NCBI RefSeq assembly: GCF_020379485.1
Contig: NC_063447.1
Span: 59,137,452-59,201,451 of the forward strand
Length of the DNA stretch: 64,000 nt
Reading direction: 5' to 3'
DNA from: Brassica napus
Lineage: Eukaryota > Streptophyta > Magnoliopsida > Brassicales > Brassicaceae
This document shows, one piece after another, positions 47,247 through 58,349 of the stretch; position 1 is the first letter of the stretch, and every line of letters starts with the position of its first letter. The notes beneath the pieces were generated by a model that was not told the origin of the DNA, did not search any database, and saw only the letters and a program-made list of their open reading frames with translations. Made by a program: the position numbers and the translations under genes.

Positions 47247-47627
47247 TCATATGGAGACGCAGATACATATCTGAGGAGGGTTGCCACATATGTTGCAAGA
47301 TCCCCGTCGTGCCCGCGGATCACGGTTCCTGCCCGCGTTATTGTTTGCATAACCTCGGGGATTCCCGCCCGTGTTATAGTTTGCATAACCTCCCGGATTC
47401 CCGCCCGCGTTATAGTTTGCATAACCTCTTGGCATCGCCACTGGTTGTGCTTCTGCACATACATATATATTTAATCATGGTTAATTATCAAAATAATCAG
47501 AATACGAAAAATTTAAAACTTTTTTATTCATACGAGCACACTACCGGTACTCACCTATTAAAAGAACGGTAACAGCAACGGCAACGATAAACTTGACAAT
47601 GCTAGAAGCAAAAGACTTGAAGCCCAT
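47247..47627 (-). CDS. Small secreted Gly/Asn/Tyr-repeat peptide, Cys-containing C-terminus, unknown family
   Basis: Two exons on the minus strand (47627-47555 and 47452-47247; donor GTGAGT, acceptor TGTGCAG) give 92 aa. Residues 1-25 form a clear signal peptide: basic start MGFK, long hydrophobic core (IVKFIVAVAVTVLLI), and a likely cleavage after EA before QPVAMPRG. The mature part has three ~13-residue repeats (G-G/R-YANYNAGGNP-type), then a basic RNRDPRARRG stretch and a short tail CNICGNPPQICICVSI with four Cys. A TATA box (47724-47731) lies 97 bp before the ATG. The basic stretch could be a processing site. I do not recognise the family; a Brassicaceae-specific cell-wall or signalling peptide is possible, but no function is claimed. 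The longer overlapping frames on both strands are shadows of the repeat. Confidence 0.65.
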
Positions 47628-47723
47628 GATGTGTTTACTTTCTTTCTTTTTCTGGATCAAAGATGTGTTTAACTTTCTAATGAATGGGTACTGTGAGGAA
47701 TGAATTAAGCCTATGGACCTCTC

Positions 47724-47731
47724 TATTTATA
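47724..47731 (-). promoter_or_regulatory. TATA box of the secreted-peptide gene
   Basis: TATAAATA on the minus strand, 97 bp upstream of the ATG at 47627 and about 20 bp inside the edge of the neighbouring MITE. Confidence 0.65.
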
Positions 47732-47751
47732 AGGGATGATGGTGACCTTAT

Positions 47752-47976
47752 AACATCTTTATCGCATATACGTTTCTTATTTTTTTTTTTTTCTGATTTA
47801 AAAAAAAATTAAAATTAAACCAATCGCGGACCGTCACGTGTCAGTGGGGCTCGCGAACAGTTCAACATACGTCTCCTATTTCACGATTTCCGGAGACGTT
47901 TTCTCTGGTTTCAGTGGGGCCCACACCCACTTTTTTGTTAAAAACCCACCCTAGAAACGTGGGATAAATGTGCTCT
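47752..47976. mobile_element. MITE related to 35216-35433, next to the peptide gene's TATA box
   Basis: Shares ACCAATCGCGGACCGTCACG and GTGTCAGTGGGGCTCGCGAA with the 35.2-kb element, and has decayed ends AACATCTTTAT and ATAAATGTGCTCTT. It contains CACGTG at 47835-47840. It lies directly upstream of the TATA box of the minus-strand gene. Confidence 0.7.
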
Positions 47977-48780
47977 TATTGTCCGACTAGTTGGTACTGT
48001 AAGTTTAAGTTTTTAAAAAAAAAAAAAAAAAAAATTTAGACAGTAAGATTTTTTAGCTATGATTTTAATTTGTTTTGCTGTTGATTTATTTTCAAAAACA
48101 TTACAAGCATTAAATAAAAGTTATAGAAATTAATATTCATAAGTAAGTTATTTTTTATAACTTTTTATTTACTGTAGATTTATTTTTAAAATTAAAGCCT
48201 GATTGTTTAAAAAAAAATTAAAATAGATTTAAAAAAAATAAAATAAATAATTATGCTATTAGAGGCTACATAAAATGTTATAGATGATTCAACACCGATA
48301 ACTCTACCTATTTTATGAAATTCATGTTTGACTGTAACATTCTGGATCGTTCTTATGAGATCCATGGTTAATGATACTCTTTCCTCCATGCTGAAGATTT
48401 CTTATGATTGTTTTTCTATTAATTTCTATTTTTTTAGATTCGAAATCCAAACTTCATGATGTAAAATCACTAGTAAACATCTAGTCAAACTACTAAACCA
48501 GTGGATTCCACAAAAAAAAAATGTCTCTAGCATTTATAAATCTTTTCCAATCAACCCGTTATTCTTTTAAGTTTTATTCTCTTATCTTATCTAAACAAAA
48601 GTTGGTGATTTTATGTGGTGCTAGTGATCTTGTCTTAATTGTATCCTTCCATTAAGGCTTTCTCTTTTATTTTTTTGCTAAAAGTTGTCTATTAACTTAT
48701 CATTATTCCTTTTATTTTCTAATGTAATACTACTTTTGTTCTGTATAGAAAAAAGTAATGTGAAAAAATGGTTTTACAAA
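47977..48780. other. Intergenic, AT-rich, nothing recognised
   Basis: Contains a long A run near 48018-48035. No exon-like sequence. Confidence 0.45.
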
Positions 48781-50160
48781 AATACTATTTTTGTAATCAT
48801 GAGTTTGATGAGTTACGCAGAAGACATGGGATAGAGAGGCATCAGACATGTGCCTACACACCACAACAAAACGATGTTGCAGAGCGCATGAACTGAACCC
48901 TAATAGAGAAGGTGAGGTGTTTACTGGATGAGTCTGGACTAGAAGAAGAGTTTTGGACTGAAGCTGTCTCTATAGCCGTTTACCAAATTAACAGAAGTCC
49001 ATCATCAGCAATTGATAATAATATCCCGAAGGAGTTATGGATGGGAAAGAAGCTGGATTATTTGGTTTAGTAGCTTATGTGCATAAGGATCAAGGGAAGT
49101 TGAATCCTAGATCAGTTAAAGGAGTGATTCTCAGCTATCCTATTGGAGTCCAATGGTATAAAGTATGGCTTCTAGAAGAGAAGAAGTGCGTGATCAGTAG
49201 AAACGTAATCTTCGCCGAAGACAAAGTTTACAATGATGAAGTGAAACGTCTAAATAGAGAAGACGTTACTAGAGATACAAAGACAAGAAGTTCTGTAACA
49301 CTTGATATTGAGACTGGAGATAAAAGAAAAGCTACAAAAGCGGTTGTATCTTCAGAGACTCAAGAGGAAGAAGTTAATTGATTCTGACAATGAGAAAGGT
49401 GACAGTAGTGGTGCTGCTACAGAGACTCATGAAGACTACAACATAGCCAGAGATATACCAAGAAGAGAAATAATACCTCCAGCAAAGTATGGTGATTATG
49501 ACTTAGCTGCATTTGCTTTAATTGCGGCTATTGAAGTTAGTCAGGATGAGCCAAGAGATTATCAAGAAGCGATGAGAAGCAGAGACATGGACCTCTGGAA
49601 TAGAGGGATGGATGAAGAAATGAGCTCTCTCGAACGAATGAAACCTGGAAGTTAGTCAAGAGACCTAAGGATAGAAATGTGATTGGCTGTAAATGGGTTT
49701 ACAGAAAAAAGCCTCGAATACCAGGAATAGAGAAGCCCCGTCATAAATCAAGACTTGTTGCTAAGGGATATTCGCAGAAAGAAGGAATAGACTACCTAGA
49801 GGTATTCTTACCGGTTGTAAAACACATCTCTATAAGGTTGCTTCTTGCCTTTCCGGTGAATGAAGAGATTGAGTTGGAGCAGCTTGACGTTAAGACTGCA
49901 TTTCTTCATGGATTTATTGAAGAAGAGATCTATATGGAGTAGCCTGAGGGGTGTGTTGTTAAAAGAAAAGAGAGTTATGTGTGCAAACTTGAGAAGGCAT
50001 TGTACGGGCTTAAACAAGCACCAAGGCAGTGGAACAAGGGCTTCAATCAATTTGTAGTTGATCAAAGGTTTAGAAGAAGTGAGTTTGATCATTGTGTGTA
50101 CAGAAAGGAGTCTAAAGATGGAGCTAAAGTCTATTTGCTCCTTTACATAGGCGACTGATA
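48781..50160 (+). pseudogene. Dead Copia pol fragment (integrase end to middle of RT)
   Basis: Reads as integrase C-terminal half (YTPQQNDVAERMN then a stop, EEFWTEAV), the VWLLEEKKCVISRNVIF block (49037-49381 frame), then RT (GCKWVYRKKPRIPGIEKPRH, EQLDVKTAFLHG, YGLKQAPRQW). It ends at LLLYIGD then stop, where YVDD should be. There are several stops and frame changes. No LTRs, PBS or 3' part are present. The motif wording (CVISRNV.F) differs from the two other Copia elements here, so it is a third, older lineage. Confidence 0.9.
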
Positions 50161-50907
50161 TCTTGCATATTTGCATTGTGCGACATGTTTATTATGAATT
50201 TTATATTATTTTATTAATATTAAAATAGGTGAGGTTCCACGCTTTTTGTAGACTAATAAATATTATAAATTAGTAGTTTATTTAAATGTAAATTATTAAA
50301 TTAGATAATAATTTTAAATTAATATTAATATTTATCTAATTTCGATATTCGTATCAACAATTGATGTACTAAATTGTGGTCTTGTTTCATATTTTTATTT
50401 TAAAACTATATAGACTCAATATATCTAATTTCAATATTGATAATTGATGTATTAAATTCTGTTTGTATTTCATTTTTTATTTAGGAGCATCAATTCTGGA
50501 TCAAGATGTTCTTTAATAATTAAAAAAAAAAATCATCACTAGGTAATCTGAATTTGAAATAATACACTTCTTTTAATTGTGGGTTGAAAAATAGGCATTG
50601 AAGTTATTAAAACCAATCGCATCTCTTAAATATAAGGCAAATATAACTATGATATTGTTGATAAAAATTATTGAAATATATTTATTAATCAATTATCTTA
50701 AATATAATCCATACTGTTAGCCATACTATTATTTACTAAGTTTTATTAAAATTAATATCTCAACACCTAAAATTATGTAAACCATGACAAAATAGCAAAA
50801 TCATGTTTAAACAATATTATAGATACAAAAAAGAAAAATCAATTCTTAAATAATAGTATATAGGGCTACTAGTATATATATTGATAACTAGATTTTTGTG
50901 ATTTTAA
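50161..50907. other. Intergenic, very AT-rich, nothing recognised
   Basis: No coding or structured signal beyond AT-rich runs. Confidence 0.45.
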
Positions 50908-51440
50908 GTGCGATTGGTTATCAGTTAGAGTAAAATGATGGAAAATATGGTGAAAATGAGAGAGAGAGAAAATAATAAAGTTGGAGTAAACTTTTTCATT
51001 TCATTAATAGTTGAGGTATGATTTATTCTATTTTTACTGTTTTTTTCACTTTTTAGAGTAAATGAGGAAATCATATTCCACTTGATTGGATAAAAGTAGA
51101 ATAAATTGGATGAAATAATGTCCACCTACTTTAATTTACTCTAAGTTTACCATATAGAGTGTGATTGGATACAACTAGAATAAAAAAAGAGTAAATAAAA
51201 AGGTGGAAATAGGTGAAAAATAAAATTGGTGAAAAACCAGAAAGAAAAGAAAAAAATTTAGTGAAAACACTATTACTCTAACATAATACAGAGTAAAATT
51301 AAGTGTGTTTCCATTTTTTAAATAGTAAATGGAGTAAAAATAACAAAATAAGTTCCATCTGATTAGTATATTTTTATTGGTAGCTGTAGTAAATAAAAAA
51401 GTAAGAGTAAAAAGGTACTCTAAAAATTCATTACAGTCGC
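50908..51440. mobile_element. Two adjacent MITE-like repeats with GTG(C/T)GATTGG starts
   Basis: GTGCGATTGGTTATCAGTTAGAGTAAA (about 50908) and GTGTGATTGGATACAACTAGAATAAA (about 51160) begin two similar blocks of ~230-280 bp. Each has repeated GAGTAAA/TTTACTC words in both orientations, and CATTTTTCAC..TTTTTAGAGTAAATG-like interior. This is the pattern of a common non-autonomous plant repeat, present here twice in tandem. Confidence 0.5.
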
Positions 51441-51760
51441 CCTCATAGTCATACCATTTGCTTAACGAGGAGGTATCTGATTTTTGTGGGGTCGAATATT
51501 GGGTGGAAGTCGGTGTCAGAGCCGTCCGTGACAACAATTTTTAATGCCATAGGCTAAATAAATATAATACTTATATTTTACAAAAATGTTTTACAATAAA
51601 ATTACACAAACAGTTATGCAATAATTCAAGTTAGAAAACTATCAAATAAAATTACCAACAAAACCATATACAACTATATTTTTGGTAAAGATGGCCTTTT
51701 AATTCTAAATAAAAGATGATGCCCTAAACCAATGTCTAAAATTTTCTTTAGGTGGCATGG

Positions 51761-51896
51761 CTCTGGTCGGTGTAGTTTGAAAACGAAGCTGTTTATTTTG
51801 ATGTGTCTTTATTTGCTTAACGAGGAGGCTCTGGTCGGTGTAGTTTGAAAGCGAAGCTGTTTATTTTGATGTGTCTTTATTTGCTTAACGAGGAGG
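51761..51896. repeat. 68-bp tandem duplication, one mismatch
   Basis: CTCTGGTCGGTGTAGTTTGA...CTTAACGAGGAGG occurs at 51761-51828 and again at 51829-51896, differing at one base (AAAACG versus AAAGCG). Confidence 0.92.
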
Positions 51897-52262
51897 ACCA
51901 GGAGGTAGCTTAATAAAAGGTTGGAAGTGGCTCCTGCCTTTTTGAAGTGTATTTCTCGTCCACAAATATTTCTTGAAGATAGAGACTATGGGGAAAACGT
52001 TTAAGGTTGCATAGTGTCTTTTTTTTTTTTGAAAAAAAGGTTGCATGGTGTTTCTTTTATTAAAATCGAAACGGAATAAAAGCGCCTATATTATCTTATA
52101 TATGTTCTTCCAGTTGTACATGAACGTAGGGCATCTATAGACTAGCAGTTTATATATATATAATAACACAAAGTTTCTGTCCATTTTTCTTTTTATATAG
52201 GTTTTGGAATGGAGATGTTTTTTCTTAATTCTTCCCCAAGAGATCCCATGATTGCAAGAGAT

Positions 52263-52266
<4 letters not shown>

Positions 52267-52299
<33 letters not shown>
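52267..52299. repeat. (TA)n microsatellite
   Basis: Uninterrupted TA dinucleotides followed by (TTTA)n. Confidence 0.95.
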
Positions 52300-52302
<3 letters not shown>

Positions 52303-54168
52303 TTATTTATTTTTATGATCATAAATTTTAGGTCAATATTTTTTTAGTTTTTTTTGAACTTAATATTCTTTTTAGTTTTGCTATGACAAAATCGTTTTTT
52401 CAGTATATAAAGTTTCATTATAAGTCCCAAAGAATTGAAGTTAGTTAATGCTCTATTTATAGTTCTCGTTCATTGATAACGATTGAGTCCGTGAATCTAA
52501 ACTAATCAAACAATCAATTAAATTGATAATCAAAGTGGAACCCAAGTGGGTAAATAAAGAGACAAACACAGCCGAAAGACGCTGTCTTGTCCGTCGACAT
52601 ACGCATGGGCAACAATGGACAAAAGGCGCTCGATCGGGTCACAAACTCACAACGATGAAAAGGCAAAAACACATTAAACTGTACTTGTGGTTAAAGGAAA
52701 CTTCCCGGAAGCTGCCTTCCTGAGGGGAATGAACAAATGTGCTAAATATAATTTATATTGATCGAAAAAGAGACACTTTGTTTACCCTATTATTACAACG
52801 TGTAGTGATTGCGTAGTGCAATATTTTTTGTTTGATTGCATAGCTAGTGCACAATATTAGGTTGGTAGTGGTGCAGTACAATTGAGTTTAGAAGCTAATA
52901 TATAGCCCATCGACTAACGATTACGCACTTGAAAATTAAAACACGAATATTGTGTATGTCGAGTCTTGCTAATTCAGCCTAAATTCGCACCAAGATTCTT
53001 AATTTGGTAATTATTAAATTATTTTACCCAATATGGGACACAATATTCAGTTCGATGTTTTACCAATAATTAAGGCTCATGTGTCAACTTAAGATGTTAT
53101 AAGAAATCTTTCCATATAGTGCTAACGTAATAAATAAGGGATACCGTCTCGTCAAGTAATAACATATTCATAATTTATCACAAATTTCTTATTCAACAAA
53201 TTTTATGAAATCTATGATATGGTCCATATACTTGTAAATCATGCACGTTTGCTTATTAAATCTTCGATAGCTATATTCGTATCGGTCAAATGTCACGCAT
53301 GAATCATATATCAATTGCTATCAGTTAGGTATATGAGACAAACCGTACTTGTTTGAAATATTTTTGTTCATTTAACAAAAAAATCACGAAGTTGGTGAAA
53401 AAATATGGAGTCATATATACATATATATAATCATGTGGGTGTCATTCTAATCGTTAATTTATCCCAAAAAAATATACGGAGTTATACATATATACAATCA
53501 TGTGTGTGTCATCCCAACCAAAACTTTGATAGCAGCTTCACATTTTTATAAATGAATATAATCTTATGTTCCTATACTTAACAGAATTGTTAGAAATGAA
53601 GTTTTGGATAGTACCAAAATGATATCTCTGTAGTTTTGTCTTTCTAGCCATCATCTGGAACATCAATTTAAGCTTCACATTCAAGAAATAAACTTTTGGA
53701 TATTAAAAATTGATGTCTATATGGTTTACACCATATAACAAAAGACAAATCGGATAGCTATATGTATCTTGTTACTTGTCAAATAATACCCAACCCACAA
53801 AGACATATATTTGGTTTTTGTCGTTTAAATAAGAAAAATTAGCCTAAACATTACTTGTGGATTGTCGTTTGAATAAACTCATTATACATACTATAAATTC
53901 TAAACATTCTTACGTTTAGTTTTACTAACCCATTTATTTGAATATCTCACTCAAGAGCTATATGTGTGTTTGTTACTTGTGGATTCTAACTTCTAAGAAC
54001 AATATGTATAAGATGATGGCTGTGGGTTAAGTGTTGTATGGATATCTCATAAGGTTTATAAACATTGAAGAATATGGAGCTTAAAAAAACAGATGGAACT
54101 TACATATACTTTGCTGTCGTGTTGTTAAATAGACGGCATATAGATATATTTCAAAATGGAATACTTAG

Positions 54169-55003
54169 GATGCTGTATTACAACCTTCTTTGGTGATAGT
54201 CTATTTCTGTGGGAATGATTCAATGCCTCCTCATCCATCAGACCATCAGGACAAGGACCTCATGTTCCTCTATCTGAATTCACTGAAAACATGAGGAAGA
54301 TGGGCGAGCATCTTTCGGTAGCATTGCCCTTTCCAAATTTTTAGACTTTTTCTGTCTTAGTGTGTTGCTAACTCATGATATCTTCTTACCAGAGCCTTTC
54401 GGACAAGACCCATGTCATTTTTCTCACTCCCCCCACCAATGACTGAGAGACAAATCCAACTAGTGTTTGGGTACATATCTTAGAAAACCATTTAAAAGTT
54501 GGTTATTATTTTTGAAAGTTTGATCAGTATCATTGTCTAAATTCATGTACTAGAGATGCAATGAGAGGCCGGAGTAACGAGCTGTGCCGTCCATACGCAG
54601 AAGCGTTGTTGAATCTATGCAGAGAGATCAATGTGAAAAGAAATAGATCTTTGGAGCCCAATACAGCAACAAGATGACTGGTTAAACATTTGCTTCACGT
54701 GAGCTACTGAACCTTTACATGATACATTAAAAACGACTCTCCATCAAACTAACTTTTTAGGTTGTTTTGTTGCTTTAATAGTGGTGGGATCCATTTCACG
54801 GCTGAAGGCAGGCGAGATTGTCGTGAAGGAGATACCGAAGGTAGTGAGGGAAGCGGATTAGAAACTGAGTCTTCACAGGAAGTCATTACCGGTTGAGTTT
54901 CCATTTGATTCTGGTCTACCAAACTCCCTTAGACAGTGATTTAGAGTTAACCAGAAACAAGAAGTTGGAGCCACCACCTGGGCCTGGTATGGCCCGTTTG
55001 TAA
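54169..55003 (+). pseudogene. Decayed partial copy of the GDSL esterase gene
   Basis: Corresponds to exons 3-6 and the introns between them of the gene at 38389-40027; exons 1 and 2 are absent. It begins after TTAG with DAVLQPSLVIVYF, but GGND has become CGND. An eight-base duplication (CATCAGACCATCAGG) shifts the frame in exon 3. Extra bases occur in the VKGIDLW region, AGCGGATTAG introduces a stop, and there are further indels in exon 6. The terminal MARL-type end (GMARL) and stop are retained at 55003. It cannot encode an active enzyme. Confidence 0.93.
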
Positions 55004-55393
55004 AACAACTTAGCAGTTAGAGATATCATATGGTTACACGTTGACATTTTGATAGGTGTACCAGTTTCACAGTTTGTTTGTATCTTGATATTCAGAAAAA
55101 GATGTATTTGAACTGAATCTAGAAACTGTTCTTTTTAAAAAAAAACAAGGGCTAGAAACTCTGTTTTCGTTTGGTGAACAATGATGGTCGGCACTCATCC
55201 ATGTTTTTGAACCCTAAGGCTATCATGCAAGTTCACAAATGAGTTTGTTATAGTACTCTAGGTGTCAGATAGACCTACCAGACTATCACAATACGAGAAA
55301 GTTTCTAAGTCAAGGCAAACTTTGTTACAAATACACAAAGTTTGCTGACTTCGATAAGGGAAAGTTCATTAAGTTTTTCCATGAGAAAATGGC
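55004..55393. other. Intergenic, 3' flank of the GDSL copy
   Basis: The first ~150 bp still resemble the 3' flank of the functional gene (ACACGTTGACATTTTGATAG versus ACATTGACATCTTGATGG, and CAAGGGCTA). Nothing else is recognised. Confidence 0.5.
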
Positions 55394-55994
55394 CATTAAA
55401 ACTTTGAGTTTACAAATTAAAGCCAAACAAATCTCCATCTCGTGTTTGAGCCAAAAAGTTCATTAACTTTTAAATATTAGTCGTTTTAACTCTCAATTTT
55501 TATCGATTCGACCATTTAAAAAAATTGAATCGTCAACTGTTAAAATAAAACCATAAAACTCGATAAGAAATCGAAACTTAGCTTTCGTCACCTAAAACCC
55601 GACAAATAGTTAAGAGTGACAATTCGACTTTATCAAATTGATGAGAACCATTATCTATCACCTGAGAAATCATCACTGCTTCTTTTAATCAGAGATTGCC
55701 TTTGAAATTGATCCAGGGAAGATGAAATCGAATTGGAAATTAGGTTTTTGAGTGAGAAAGATGAACTCAATTTTGGAATTTTCTTAGACAAAATAATTTT
55801 TAAAACACCGTCGTATTGAGTATAACGACTTTTATTCAGTTAACAATCAACTGTTTGAGTTTTTTTTTAAAATGTCCGAATCAACAAAAAAATGAAAGTT
55901 AAAACGGCCAATATATAAAAATTGAAGATTTTTTTAGCTAAAGCATTAGTTTGAGGTTTTTTGGTTTTAATTTGAAAATTCGGGGGTTTTAATG
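55394..55994. mobile_element. Element with ~130-bp terminal inverted repeats
   Basis: The left arm (CATTAAAACTTTGAGTTTAC AAATTAAAGCC ... TTTTAACTCTCAATTTTTATCGATTCG) and the inverted right arm (CATTAAAACCCCCGAATTTT CAAATTAAAACC ... GATTCGGACATTTT) align over about 130 bp with scattered mismatches. The 601-bp element has no ORF. Long inverted repeats without coding fit a foldback or Mutator-like non-autonomous transposon. Confidence 0.75.
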
Positions 55995-56009
55995 ATCGTG
56001 TACAATGTA

Positions 56010-56521
56010 CAGTAGAACCTCTATAAATTAATAATGTTGGGACTTTTAAATTTTATTAATTTATAGAGATATTAATTTACAAAAAATTCCTTATTTAGAT
56101 TTCTTATTGTAACATATTCAAAGATAAGAAAAATATTTGATTTTAGTGTATATATATTATTGTTATTTTTTTGAAATTTGACATTTGTATTAATTTTTAT
56201 TATATTCTATTGTGTATATAATATATATTGCATATAACTTAAATGTGATTTTAGATATAATATTACTAAATCTCATCAAAATTATATTAAGTGTTTTTTT
56301 TTTTGTCATCAAATACAGATTTATATTAAGTGTTAAAGAAAATATAAATATAATTAGATTGTGAATATAAAATAAACAATATAATAATAGGTTCTTACTT
56401 ATATAAAATATGTAAACATATACATTATTAATTTACAATTCTAAAGATACCATAAATTTACATAGAATTTTCTAATAAAATAACACACAGGCGAACTTAT
56501 TAATTTATAGAGATTACGACG
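56010..56521. mobile_element. Emigrant/pogo-like MITE, TA-flanked
   Basis: The left end CAGTAGAACCTCTATAAATT follows TA (56008-56009). The right end inverts to a diverged version (TTATTAATTTATAGAGATTACGACG) and is followed by TA. The CAGTAAAACCTCTATAAATT-type terminus with TA duplication is, as I recall, that of Emigrant and its pogo-like relatives. Length 512 bp, AT-rich, no ORF. Confidence 0.75.
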
Positions 56522-56872
56522 TATATTGTGATGATGAAATCATTATCATAATCTCCATGAAGTAGATTGAATATGTTAACTTTACAACATTTCACGAGTT
56601 CAGACCTTCAGACTTAACGCATCATTTTCGTTCAAGTTGTCTCATAACCCGAAGATATTTGTTACCACAAAAAAAAAAAACACAACAACAAATATATCTG
56701 AATTAATTTGAATGGTCGTTCAACATACACGACAATACAGGAAACTGAGCTCCACGTCAGCAGACATATCTCTTCGGGATTCTACATTTACATTGATAGA
56801 ATGAAATCTGTGGTCAAACTTCTTGCTATCCAAACATTGCTTCTCCTCCCTACACTCAACTCCACTGTATTC

Positions 56873-56878
56873 CACGTG
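56873..56878. promoter_or_regulatory. G-box CACGTG upstream of PDX1.1
   Basis: CACGTG lies 141 bp before the PDX1.1 start codon in a locally less AT-rich region; a CCACGTCAGC ACGT-core site lies further upstream near 56751. Light, ABA or stress bZIP/bHLH binding is a possibility from motif knowledge only. Confidence 0.45.
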
Positions 56879-56962
56879 CTCCTTCATCCTATACCGTCCG
56901 ATGAGCTTACTTTGACTTTCTTCTCCCAATCAGATTGCTTAATCTCAATTCGCGCCTCACTC

Positions 56963-56970
56963 CATAAATA
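56963..56970 (+). promoter_or_regulatory. Possible TATA-like box of PDX1.1
   Basis: CATAAATA about 50 bp before the ATG, followed by a pyrimidine-rich leader (CCTCCCTCCACACTC). Confidence 0.35.
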
Positions 56971-57018
56971 CAAATCTCTTATCGTCCTCCCTCCACACTC
57001 TATCTAAACCCTAGAAAA

Positions 57019-57951
57019 ATGGCGGAATCAGCCGGAGTGGTGGCGGTTTACGGCGAAGGATCCATGACCGAGACGAAGCAGCAATCTCCCTTCTCCGTCA
57101 AGGTCGGCCTCGCTCAGATGCTCCGCGGCGGCGTGATCATGGACGTCGTCAACGCCGAGCAAGCGCGAATCGCCGAAGAAGCCGGCGCCTGCGCCGTCAT
57201 GGCTCTCGAGCGCGTTCCCGCCGATATCAGAGCGCAAGGTGGCGTCGCGAGGATGAGCGATCCGGAGATGATCAAAGAGATCAAACAGGCGGTTACGATT
57301 CCGGTCATGGCCAAAGCTCGAATCGGCCACTTCGTCGAGGCGCAGATCCTCGAGTCCATCGGAGTCGATTACGTCGACGAGAGTGAAGTCCTCACTCTCG
57401 CCGACGAGGACAACCACATCAACAAGCACAACTTCAAGATACCGTTCGTTTGTGGATGCAGGAACCTCGGGGAAGCCTTGCGGCGGATCCGCGAAGGAGC
57501 CGCGATGATAAGGACCAAAGGAGAGGCCGGGACGGGGAACGTCGTGGAGGCCGTTAGGCACGTGAGGAGCGTGATGGGAGCGATAAGGTTGCTGAGAGGC
57601 ATGGATGACGACGAGGTGTTCGCTTACGCGAAGAAGATCGCTGCGCCTTATGAGTTGGTTATGCAGACGAAGCAGCTCGGGAGGTTACCGGTGGTTCAGT
57701 TCGCCGCCGGAGGGGTCGCGACGCCGGCGGACGCGGCGCTGATGATGCAGCTGGGGTGTGATGGAGTGTTCGTTGGGTCGGGTATTTTCAAGAGTGGAGA
57801 TCCGGCGAAGCGTGCGAAGGCGATTGTGCAGGCGGTTACGAATTATAGAGACGCGGCGGTGTTGGCGGAGGTGAGCTGTGGGTTGGGTGAAGCTATGGTT
57901 GGTATCAATTTGGATGATAAGGTTGAGAGGTTCGCGAACCGGTCTGAGTGA
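57019..57951 (+). CDS. PDX1.1: Pyridoxal 5'-phosphate synthase subunit PDX1.1
   Basis: Catalytic subunit of the cytosolic PLP synthase, which makes vitamin B6 from ribose 5-phosphate, glyceraldehyde 3-phosphate and ammonia supplied by the glutaminase PDX2. A single intronless ORF of 310 aa, as for Arabidopsis PDX1.1/1.3 (309). The (beta/alpha)8 barrel is complete: [20 protein letters not shown] near the start, the first substrate-binding Lys at about residue 99 ([10 protein letters not shown]), the second at about 167 ([12 protein letters not shown]), the phosphate loops [15 protein letters not shown] and [11 protein letters not shown], and the C-terminal VERFANRSE. No catalytic residue is lost. 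The coding sequence is strikingly GC-rich compared with its flanks. Upstream of JOX4 on the opposite strand, tail-to-tail. Confidence 0.96.
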   Translation: MAESAGVVAVYGEGSMTETKQQSPFSVKVGLAQMLRGGVIMDVVNAEQARIAEEAGACAVMALERVPADIRAQGGVARMSDPEMIKEIKQAVTIPVMAKARIGHFVEAQILESIGVDYVDESEVLTLADEDNHINKHNFKIPFVCGCRNLGEALRRIREGAAMIRTKGEAGTGNVVEAVRHVRSVMGAIRLLRGMDDDEVFAYAKKIAAPYELVMQTKQLGRLPVVQFAAGGVATPADAALMMQLGCDGVFVGSGIFKSGDPAKRAKAIVQAVTNYRDAAVLAEVSCGLGEAMVGINLDDKVERFANRSE

Positions 57952-58349
57952 ACCAATCACAGAATTCAAATGTTTTTATTTCGGTTTAAATTGGTTATGA
58001 ATATGTAAGATTGGGATTCGCTCGCATTCGTGAGCTATATGTCATGTTTGGGTCCCACTGGGCTTTGTTATTATAATTCAGTTATGTCTTGTTTCTTTCA
58101 GTTTTGAAGTACTCGCCTATTTTAACAATGAGCTAGCTTTTAAAACATGAAAACAAAATGGCACATGAAATTGATTGTCATAATGTTGTTACTTATTTCA
58201 ACTTCGTTAACCATAAACTCTTCCTTATCCGTATCATTGGTTACAAATGATTGATTAGGAAGAGTTTTGATTATGGGTTCGTCTAATGATCTTTTGTGGC
58301 CGATGATATTGAATCCTTTCTTCAAGGAGATATATATATATAAGCTTAA
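57952..58349. other. PDX1.1 3' flank
   Basis: No gene seen. A relic of the missing JOX4-like coding region would be expected to the left of 58350, but nothing in this stretch is recognisable as JOX sequence. Confidence 0.4.

Larger units (their letters stand above)
51441..54168. other. Intergenic, partial duplicate of the 34.0-37.5 kb region
   Basis: Matches to the region upstream of the GDSL gene include TGCTTAACGAGGAGGTAGCT with TAATAAAAGGTTGGAAGT (51875-51930 versus 34070-34125), and the 52420-52725 block versus 37080-37500. The order of some pieces differs (GTTCTTCCAGTT and CTATAGAC words precede the block here but follow it there). No gene remains until the pseudogene at 54169. Confidence 0.6.

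Noticed and set aside
47237..47572. 111-codon plus-strand and 81-codon minus-strand frames over the peptide gene
   Set aside because: Repeated DNA keeps several frames open; only the frame with signal peptide, intron phase and TATA box forms a coherent gene.
48781..50160. Functional Copia ORFs at 49037 and 49679
   Set aside because: They are pieces of one decayed pol with stops and frame changes and without LTRs.
56708..57007. 99-codon frame upstream of PDX1.1
   Set aside because: Covers promoter and leader; no motif, and it overlaps the G-box and TATA-like sites.
57028..57561. 177-codon minus-strand open frame inside PDX1.1
   Set aside because: It is the antisense shadow of a GC-rich, highly conserved coding sequence; the protein has no domain pattern.
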